A DNA stretch of 64,000 nt from Pseudoroseicyclus tamaricis. GTDB lineage: Bacteria; Pseudomonadota; Alphaproteobacteria; Rhodobacterales; Rhodobacteraceae. Below, in pieces: positions 58,402-64,000 of the stretch. Positions within the stretch are counted from its first letter, which is position 1. Every line of letters starts with the position of its first letter. Both the position numbers and the translations under genes were made by a program. The notes under the pieces were generated by a model that made no database searches, had not been told where the DNA came from, and worked only from the letters and a program-made list of their open reading frames with translations. The stretch is from NCBI RefSeq assembly GCF_012070395.1, contig NZ_JAAFYS010000001.1, positions 164,001-228,000 of the forward strand, in the 5' to 3' direction.

Positions 58402-59481
58402 ATGGCCCGCTCCTTCGCTTCCCTCTCCGACTTCCTCGCCCATGGTTTCGACGACGTGATCGACGTCCGCTCGCCGGCGGAGTTCGCCGAGGACCACGTG
58501 CCGGGAGCGCTGTCGCTGCCCGTGCTCTCCAACGAGGAGCGGGCGGAGGTCGGCACGATCTACGTGCAGGAGAGCCCCTTCCGCGCCCGCAAGATCGGTG
58601 CGGCGCTGGTGGCCCGCAATGCCGCCGATCACATCGCCGGCCCGCTGGCCGACCGTGACGGCGGCTGGCGGCCGCTCGTCTATTGCTGGCGGGGCGGGCA
58701 GCGGAGCAACTCCTTCGCCTCCATCCTCTCGCAGATCGGCTGGCGGGCGGAGGTGGTGCAGGGCGGCTACAAGACGTGGCGGCGGCTGGTCTCCGAGGCG
58801 CTCTACGAGGGCGAGCTGCCGCTCCGCCTCGTGCTGCTGGACGGCGACACGGGGACGGCGAAGACGGAGCTGCTCCATCGGCTCGCCGCCCGCGGGCGGC
58901 CGGTGCTGGACCTCGAGGGGCTGGCGCGCCATCGGGGCTCCCTTCTCGGCACGATGCCGGGCGGGCAGCCGGCGCAGAAGGGGTTCGAGACGGAGCTGGC
59001 GGTGGTGCTCTCGCAGCTGGAGCCCGGCGCGGTGGTGCTGGCGGAGGCGGAGAGCAGCAAGATCGGCGCGCTGTCCCTGCCGCCGGCGCTGTGGAAGGCG
59101 ATGGGCGCCGCGGGGCGGATCGTCATCGAGGCGCCTGTGGAGGCCCGGGCGCGCTACCTCGCCGGGGCCTACGCGGATATCGCGGCGGACAGGGCGGGGC
59201 TGCGCGAGAAGCTGATGCCGCTGGTGCGGGTGCGGGGCCGCGAGGTCGTCGACGGCTGGCTGGCCCTCTCCGAGGCGGGCGAGCACGAGCAGCTCGCCGA
59301 GGCGCTGATGGTGCAGCATTACGACCCGGCCTATGCCAAGAGCCGCGCGGCGCGGGAGTTCGAGACGCTGGGGACGGTGCGGGCCAAGCGGCTGGACGAG
59401 GCGGGGCTCGAGGCGGCGGCGGACGCGGTGGAGCGGGTGCTCGACGGGGTGAAGGCCGGCGACCGGAGCGGTGGGTTGTAA
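58402..59481 (+). CDS. mnmH: tRNA 2-selenouridine synthase
   Basis: Replaces sulfur by selenium at the wobble 2-thiouridine of some tRNAs, using selenophosphate. The 359 residues: rhodanese domain (about 1-125) with catalytic Cys 95 in YCWRGGQRS, then a P-loop domain with GDTGTAKT (148-155). AGGAAGG precedes ATG 58402. The stop TAA lies inside a REP hairpin, so the last residues (SGGL) are encoded by the repeat. The selenophosphate synthase gene follows on the other strand. Confidence 0.94.
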   Translation: MARSFASLSDFLAHGFDDVIDVRSPAEFAEDHVPGALSLPVLSNEERAEVGTIYVQESPFRARKIGAALVARNAADHIAGPLADRDGGWRPLVYCWRGGQRSNSFASILSQIGWRAEVVQGGYKTWRRLVSEALYEGELPLRLVLLDGDTGTAKTELLHRLAARGRPVLDLEGLARHRGSLLGTMPGGQPAQKGFETELAVVLSQLEPGAVVLAEAESSKIGALSLPPALWKAMGAAGRIVIEAPVEARARYLAGAYADIAADRAGLREKLMPLVRVRGREVVDGWLALSEAGEHEQLAEALMVQHYDPAYAKSRAAREFETLGTVRAKRLDEAGLEAAADAVERVLDGVKAGDRSGGL

Positions 59482-59492
59482 ACCCACCCTAC
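59470..59492 (-). repeat. REP hairpin overlapping the mnmH stop
   Basis: GGTGGGTTGTAAACCCACC with CTAC tail. Its loop TAA is the mnmH stop codon (59479-59481). Confidence 0.85.
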
Positions 59493-59564
59493 GAGGTTGA
59501 GCCGCGCCGCCGAGGGACATGGGCTCTCGCGTTGGGGCATCCCGCCGGGTTGAGCTGTGGGTCG

Positions 59565-59583
59565 GGTGGGTTTGTAACCCACC
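59565..59583. repeat. Degenerate REP hairpin
   Basis: GGTGGGTTTGTAACCCACC; head lost on both sides. Confidence 0.55.
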
Positions 59584-59616
59584 TTTCCCGTGCCGGCGTT
59601 TGAACCGGCCCGCTCG

Positions 59617-61752
59617 CTATCGGCACACGATCCGCGGCTCGCCCGCCACGACCCGCCCGATCACCGCTGCCGTGTACCCCGCCGCTTGAAGCTCCCCGAC
59701 TAGCCCGTCGGCCTCCTCCGCCGCCACCGCGGCGAGCATCCCGCCGCAGGTCTGCGGGTCGAAGAGGAGGTCCCCCCGCGCCCCAGACGCGCCGCTCACC
59801 GGGCCGGCGCCGGCGCGGTTGTCGGCCCAGATGGTGCTGCGCTCGCCCGCCGCCGCCAGCGCCTCCGCCCCCTCCAGCAGCGGGATCGCGGCCAGCTCCA
59901 GCTCTGCCGCGACGCCCGAGGCCTCCGTCATCCCCGCGAGGTGCCCGGCGAGGCCGAAGCCCGTGACATCCGTCATCGCGTGGGCGCCGGAGAGGATCTC
60001 CGCCGCCCGGCCCTGGCCGCGCCCCATTTCGTCCAGGCAGGCGGCGACCACAGGGCCGGGCGCCCGGCCGGCCATCTCGGCGGCGAGGATCGTGCCCGTC
60101 CCCAGCGGGCCCGTCAGGATCAGCGCATCCCCCGCCCGCGCGCCGGCGAGGGTGATGGGCGCGCGCTCCAGCAGGCCCGTCAGGGAGAGGCCGATCTGCA
60201 TCTCGGCGCCCATCGTCGTGTGGCCACCGGCGATCTCGGCCCCCGCCTCCGCCAGCGCCGCCCCGGCGCCGGCCATCACCTCCGCCAGCGTCCGCCGCTG
60301 CAGCGCCTCGCTCATGCGGGGCAGGGTCAGCGACAGGAGCGCCGCCTGCGGGCGGGCGCCCATGGCCCAGATGTCGCCGAGCGCGTGGAGCGTGGCGAGG
60401 CGGGCCATCAGGTACGGGTCCTCCGTGAAGGCGCGCAGGTGATCCGTCGTCACCACCTGCCGGGCGCCGCCGGTGTGCAGCACTGCCGCGTCGTCGCCCG
60501 CCAGCCGCTCCAGCCCGGCGCCGGGGGCGGGGAGAGCGGCGAGCGCCTCGCCGAGCGCGCCGCGGCCGACCTTCGCCCCGCAGCCGCCGCAGAGCGCGGC
60601 GGCGCCGAAGGCCTCCGCCCCGGCGGCGCGGTGGCGGGGCGGATCGAGGCGCATGGGGGTGACGTCGGAGAGCCTTTCCATGAAGCGCCTGTCGATATGG
60701 TCCTTCCAGCGCCAGGCCCAGCCGCCGCGAAAGACCAGCCCGCTGCGCGCGCCGATGGCCCGCTTGCCGCCGAGGGAGACGAGCTTGAGGTAGTCTTTCT
60801 GCGGGCGGTAGCGGCGCATCCGCCCCCGCTCCTCCAGCGCCACGCGCAGGTTGTGAAAGAGCACCGGTGCCGCCCGCACCGCGTAGACGCCGGCCTTCGG
60901 GCGCGGCGCCCAGCCGTAATGTGCGCAGTCGCCGGCGGCGAAGACGGCGGGGTCGGAGGTCTGGAGCGTTGAGCCAGTGGTGACGAAGCCGTCGTGTAGG
61001 GCGAGGCGGGTGTCGGCCAGCCAGCCCTGCGGCGCCGTCGCCGCGGCGCCGACGGTGAAATCCGAGGCGAGCTCGCGCCCGTCCTCCAGCACCACGGCGC
61101 CGGCCCTCACCTCGGCGACCGGCGCGCCCTCGACGACCTCCACCTTGCCCGCCAGCTCCTCGCGGATCGCCCGTGCACTCCGCTCCGGCAGGCGGGAGAG
61201 GAGGGCGCCGCGCTCCACCACCCGCACGCGGGCGCGGGGGAGGGCGTGGGCCATGGCCATCGCCAGCTCCAGCCCCGCGATGCCGCCGCCGATGACGACC
61301 AGCTCCTCCGCCCCCGCCTCGCGGAGCGCGGCCCAGCGCGTGGCGAAGGCGCCCAGCGGCTTGGCGGGCACCGCGTACTCGGCGAAGCCCGGCAGGGCGT
61401 GCATGGCGGAGGTGATGCCGATGTCCAGCGAGGCGACGTCGAACCCCACCGGCGGCCGCCCCGCCACCCGCACCTCGCGTCGCTCCAAGTCGATCCCCTC
61501 GGCCCGCCCGATGACCAGCCGCGCCCCGGCGGCGCGGGCGAGGCGGACGAGATCGATCTGCAGCGCCTCCAGCGGGTAGTGGCCGGCGGTGAAGCCGGGG
61601 AGCATGCCGGAATAGGCGGTGACCGGTCCGGGATCGACGAGCGTCAACCGGGCGCCAGTGAGCGGGCGCATGGCCCAGCGCCTGAGGACCAGCGCATGAG
61701 CGTGGCCGCCGCCGATGAGCACGAGGTCGCGGGTGAGCGGGTGGGACATCAT
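59617..61752 (-). CDS. selD: NDH-like oxidoreductase fused to selenide, water dikinase
   Basis: Bifunctional 711-residue protein. Residues 1-370 form an FAD/NAD(P)-binding pyridine nucleotide oxidoreductase (GGGHAH 14-19, GGGIAG 155-160, VFAAGDCAHYG near 270). Residues about 385-711 are SelD, which makes selenophosphate from selenide and ATP: catalytic Cys 391 in GGCGAKV with Lys 394, LAGDDAAVL, ATLHALGDIWAMGA and the DPQTCGG motif. No Sec codon is used. The ATG overlaps the upstream stop. It supplies mnmH; selA/selB are not in the window. Confidence 0.95.
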   Translation of the reverse strand: MMSHPLTRDLVLIGGGHAHALVLRRWAMRPLTGARLTLVDPGPVTAYSGMLPGFTAGHYPLEALQIDLVRLARAAGARLVIGRAEGIDLERREVRVAGRPPVGFDVASLDIGITSAMHALPGFAEYAVPAKPLGAFATRWAALREAGAEELVVIGGGIAGLELAMAMAHALPRARVRVVERGALLSRLPERSARAIREELAGKVEVVEGAPVAEVRAGAVVLEDGRELASDFTVGAAATAPQGWLADTRLALHDGFVTTGSTLQTSDPAVFAAGDCAHYGWAPRPKAGVYAVRAAPVLFHNLRVALEERGRMRRYRPQKDYLKLVSLGGKRAIGARSGLVFRGGWAWRWKDHIDRRFMERLSDVTPMRLDPPRHRAAGAEAFGAAALCGGCGAKVGRGALGEALAALPAPGAGLERLAGDDAAVLHTGGARQVVTTDHLRAFTEDPYLMARLATLHALGDIWAMGARPQAALLSLTLPRMSEALQRRTLAEVMAGAGAALAEAGAEIAGGHTTMGAEMQIGLSLTGLLERAPITLAGARAGDALILTGPLGTGTILAAEMAGRAPGPVVAACLDEMGRGQGRAAEILSGAHAMTDVTGFGLAGHLAGMTEASGVAAELELAAIPLLEGAEALAAAGERSTIWADNRAGAGPVSGASGARGDLLFDPQTCGGMLAAVAAEEADGLVGELQAAGYTAAVIGRVVAGEPRIVCR

Positions 61753-62366
61753 GGGGAGAGCCACACCCCGTCCCACCCCGGCGCCGCGAACCGCGCCCGC
61801 CGGTGCGCCTCTCCGAGGTGCACCACGTCCATCGCCGTCACCGCCAGCTCCACCCGGGCGAAGCTCTCCGGCGCTGGCCGTTCCTCGTAGGCGAGCCCGT
61901 CAGCGATCTCCGTCCCCGGCGCCGGCACCTTGCCGTAGCTGCGCCGCTGGCCCTCGCTCAGCGCCGCCCATTCATCGGCCGTCGCCCCGAGGCGCACCTC
62001 CGCGCGGCCCGTCAGCCTCAGCTGCAACCGCCGCCCCTCGTCCCAGAGGAGGATCGAGGCGCGCGCATCCGCCTCCAGCTCGCCCACCTTCGCCGAGCCG
62101 GCATCGGTGAAGCACCACGCCCTCATGGCGCGCGCCGACTCCCCCGCCCCTGTCTTTGGTCCAGCAAAATCCCGGGGGGCTCCGGGGGGCTGGCCCCCCG
62201 GTCCCTCCCCCTCCACGGGCGGCTCCGCCAGCGCCCAGCCGCGCAGCATCACCACCCGCGCCTCGGGCCCCTCCGCCCCGAGGGTCGCGAGGACCACCTC
62301 GCGCGGCGCGTCGCCCAGCGCCCCCAGCGCCCCCTGCCAGAGCTTCAGACGTGTGTCGTATCCCAT
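61749..62366 (-). CDS. PNPOx-like flavin-binding protein with repeat insertion
   Basis: A 205-residue member of the pyridoxamine 5'-phosphate oxidase-like family: start MGYDTRLKLWQGALGAL, EARVVMLRGW, then FTDAGSAKVGELEADARASILLW, LQLRLTGRAEV and a C-terminal FARVELAVTAMDVVHLG. Between RGW and FTD family members have about ten residues; here about forty, of which the Gly/Pro-rich part (about 52-75) is encoded by a GC-rich dispersed element at 62151-62212. The frame is kept, so the protein may still fold with an extended loop. Start 62366. Confidence 0.87.
   Translation of the reverse strand: MGYDTRLKLWQGALGALGDAPREVVLATLGAEGPEARVVMLRGWALAEPPVEGEGPGGQPPGAPRDFAGPKTGAGESARAMRAWCFTDAGSAKVGELEADARASILLWDEGRRLQLRLTGRAEVRLGATADEWAALSEGQRRSYGKVPAPGTEIADGLAYEERPAPESFARVELAVTAMDVVHLGEAHRRARFAAPGWDGVWLSP
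62151..62212. repeat. Dispersed GC-rich element inside a coding sequence
   Basis: TCTTTGGTCCAGCAAAATCC, GGGGGGCTCCGGGGGG and GGCTGGCCCCCC: same order of parts as 10555-10633 and 24156-24234 (T-rich CCAxxAAAT, G-run, GGGCTGGCCCCC). Translated in frame without a stop. Confidence 0.65.
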
Positions 62367-62404
62367 CGCCACCTTCTCGCAGCCCCGACCCCGGGGCGCC
62401 AGCC

Positions 62405-63442
62405 TCACTCGTAACCGGTCATCTCCAGGTAGCCGCGCCCCTCGTGGCTGCCGGTGACGGTGACTGGCCCCTCCCAGTAGGGCGGCACCACGTCCATCCA
62501 GGCCTGCTCGTTGAGCGGCGTCACCTCGATGTCGACGCCCTTGGCTGGCAGCTCGAGGCGCCAGCGGACGGGCACCTCGCGGCCGGCGACCTCGGCCCAG
62601 TCCAGCGGGGTGGCCTGCAGGGCGCCGTCGGGGAAGGGCTCGGGCGTGCCGTCGGGGGCGATCCATGTGGCGGGGGTGAAGTCCTCCTCCCCGCGCAGGA
62701 CGAAGCCCATGAGGCGGGAGCCGTCGTCGAAGGAGAGGCCCCACCAGTCCCACCCCTCCTGCCCGACGCCGAGGTATTGCGAGGAGAATTCGCGGTCGAG
62801 CCAGGCCTCGCCGGTCACCTCCACCTCGCCGTCCGGCAGGGTGAGCGTGCCGGTCACCTCGTAGAAGGGCTGGGAGTAGTAGTGGCTCGCCTGACCCGCG
62901 GGGCTCTTGACGGAATAGCCCGCCTCGCCCTGCAGGACGAGCGGGCCGGTCGCCTTTAGCGCCACGTCGTAGGCGAAATCCTCCCCGGCGGCGGTGAGGA
63001 TCACATCGTCCAGCGTCTCGCCGGCCATGCGCCACTCGTCGATCCAGGCGTCGAAGGGCTCGGCCACCACGCCGGCCTGCCCGGTGTCGCCCCGGGCGTA
63101 GCGGGCGGCGGCGAGGTGGGTGCTCGCGGAGGTGACGGCGGCATGGGCGAACCAGACGTTCGGGCCCTCGGGCGTCAGGGCGGAGCGGAAGAGCGTCCAT
63201 TGCAGGCCGTAGTCTGCGCCGTCGGCGCCGGTGAGGTTGGCGGTCACGTACCACCACTCGATGCGGAAGGCGTCATGGGCGCCGTGATCCTCCGGGAAGG
63301 AGAAGTCGCGCCCCGGCTGCACCTCGGCGAAGCCCTCCTGCCCCTCGCCGAGGCCCGCATAGCCCTGCGCTGTCGCGGCGGCGGGGAAGAGCAGGAGGAG
63401 CGAGGCGAGCCGGCAGGCTCGACGAGCGAGATCAGCGATCAT
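62405..63442 (-). CDS. Secreted CrtC/AttH lipocalin-like protein
   Basis: A 345-residue exported protein: signal peptide ending FPAAATAQ, then a double lipocalin-like domain as in AttH/CrtC hydratase-like proteins: FRIEWWYVTANLTGADG (about 60-76), WLDREFSSQYLGVGQEGWDWWGL (about 213) and SGE-type strands. Often annotated as predicted secreted hydrolase; the attH gene is partnered with an ABC export system, and an FtsX-type permease precedes it here, overlapping by 11 bases. Substrate probably a lipid-like molecule, by inference. Confidence 0.9.
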   Translation of the reverse strand: MIADLARRACRLASLLLLFPAAATAQGYAGLGEGQEGFAEVQPGRDFSFPEDHGAHDAFRIEWWYVTANLTGADGADYGLQWTLFRSALTPEGPNVWFAHAAVTSASTHLAAARYARGDTGQAGVVAEPFDAWIDEWRMAGETLDDVILTAAGEDFAYDVALKATGPLVLQGEAGYSVKSPAGQASHYYSQPFYEVTGTLTLPDGEVEVTGEAWLDREFSSQYLGVGQEGWDWWGLSFDDGSRLMGFVLRGEEDFTPATWIAPDGTPEPFPDGALQATPLDWAEVAGREVPVRWRLELPAKGVDIEVTPLNEQAWMDVVPPYWEGPVTVTGSHEGRGYLEMTGYE

Positions 63443-64000
63443 GGGCGAAGACCTTCAGAAGCTCGGCCGGCGCCGTCCGGCTCAGCCGCCACGCCGGCCA
63501 GAGGGCGGCGAGGGCGGCGGCGAGGAGGCAGAGGCCGAAGAGCTGCGCGTAATCGGCCGGGAAGAGCGCCATGGGCAGCTCCCAGCCGAAGGCGGCGGTG
63601 TTGACGCGCTTCAGGAGCGCCCAGGCGAGGGCGAGGCCGAGCGGGATCGCCGCCAGCCCCGTCAGCGCCGCCAGCATCAGGGCCCGCGCCAGCTCCAGCG
63701 CAGAAAGCTGGCCGCGCGTCAGCCCCAGCGCCCAGACCGGGCCGAGCTGCGGCAGCCGCCGCCCGGCGATGGTGAGCAGCGAGAAGAGGATCGCCAGCGC
63801 CGCCGTCCCCAGCGTCGCGGCGTTGAGCGCGGCCGTGACCGTGAACGTCCGCTCGAAGATGGAAAGGGAATAGGCCTTCACCTGCGCCTGATCGCTGATC
63901 CGCCCCGCCGGGATGCCGCCCGCCACCAGCGCTGCCTGCAGGGCCTGAGGGTCCTCCGCGATGAGGCCGAAGCGGGTGGGGCGCGCCTCGGGGTATAGCT
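63432..64000 (-). CDS. FtsX-like ABC transporter permease, 5' end outside window
   Basis: C-terminal 188 residues of an ABC permease; the frame is open to the right edge (LYPEARPTRFGLIAEDPQAL at the start of what is seen). Membrane spans about three: ALNAATLGTAALAILFSLLTIAG, ALMLAALTGLAAIPLGLALAWAL and LFGLCLLAAALAALWPAW, followed by R-x-x-PAELL, the FtsX family end (PF02687). With the downstream AttH-like gene it suggests an AttEFGH-type exporter; ATPase not seen. Confidence 0.88.
   Translation of the reverse strand, partial: LYPEARPTRFGLIAEDPQALQAALVAGGIPAGRISDQAQVKAYSLSIFERTFTVTAALNAATLGTAALAILFSLLTIAGRRLPQLGPVWALGLTRGQLSALELARALMLAALTGLAAIPLGLALAWALLKRVNTAAFGWELPMALFPADYAQLFGLCLLAAALAALWPAWRLSRTAPAELLKVFAHDR

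Overview
The window is GC-rich DNA from an alphaproteobacterium, most likely Rhodobacterales. This rests on gene content and order: pyrB-(PH-like)-pyrC with a degenerate PyrC, a class I lysyl-tRNA synthetase, the flagellar order flgB-flgC-fliE-fliQ-flgF-flgG-flgA-flgH-fliL with fliI divergent, DUF4170-kdtA-lpxK, and several families common in Rhodobacteraceae (TIGR02302, DUF2927, DUF6478-like). It looks chromosomal: nearly every block is housekeeping, and I see no rRNA, tRNA, prophage or CRISPR.

Layout. 65-4076: pyrimidine/phospholipid operon on the minus strand (pyrB, PH-like membrane protein, inactive-looking pyrC, plsY, two small proteins). 4697-5137: mscL. 5250-10414: rpmI-rplT-pheS-(two small membrane proteins)-pheT. 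10663-16741: flagellar export ATPase and basal-body genes. 16847-21881: RND efflux pump and adaptor. 22074-24062: moaB, phosphoesterase, uracil-DNA glycosylase. 24283-28203: lysA and a TIGR02302 protein. 28527-32122: ilvD operon. 32593-35148: KDO transfer and lipid A kinase. 35675-39870: terB-like, lysS, CHAD, HhH-GPD protein, DUF4864. 40173-43063: alcohol dehydrogenase, pcaC/pcaD, DUF4260. 43176-46513: rpmB, esterase, PPOX-like protein, orphan BrnA-like protein, REP-associated transposase. 46603-47478: an AT-richer islet. 47809-53409: lepA, GT25, ppk2, sirtuin, copper chaperone. 53518-56191: zinc-ribbon, GFA and SPFH proteins. 56907-64000: DUF2927 lipoprotein, 2-selenouridine genes mnmH and a fused NDH-SelD, PNPOx-like protein, CrtC/AttH-like secreted protein and an FtsX-type permease that runs off the end.

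The most distinctive layer is repetitive DNA between genes. A RAYT-type Y1 transposase gene (46037-46513) adjoins an inverted pair of GTAG-headed hairpins (a REPIN). A near-identical REPIN lies at 7682-7750. A second GTAG-headed hairpin family (GTAGGGTGGGTT...) has about 13 copies, and an imperfect palindrome of about 150 bp with terminal inverted repeats of about 25 bp has eight near-full copies plus one truncated one. In three genes the stop codon itself lies inside a REP hairpin. Together these look like a genome-wide mobile-hairpin system seen with its likely transposase.

Other points: a PyrC lacking metal ligands and catalytic Asp, a KDO-transferase-like gene whose only plausible start is CTG, a UDG lacking most Fe-S cysteines, a repeat inserted in frame in a PNPOx-like gene, identical 11-bp phased repeats at two distant loci, and a low-GC islet with a small unannotated 46-codon gene and a highly structured spacer. 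All calls come from reading the sequence; no database search was run.
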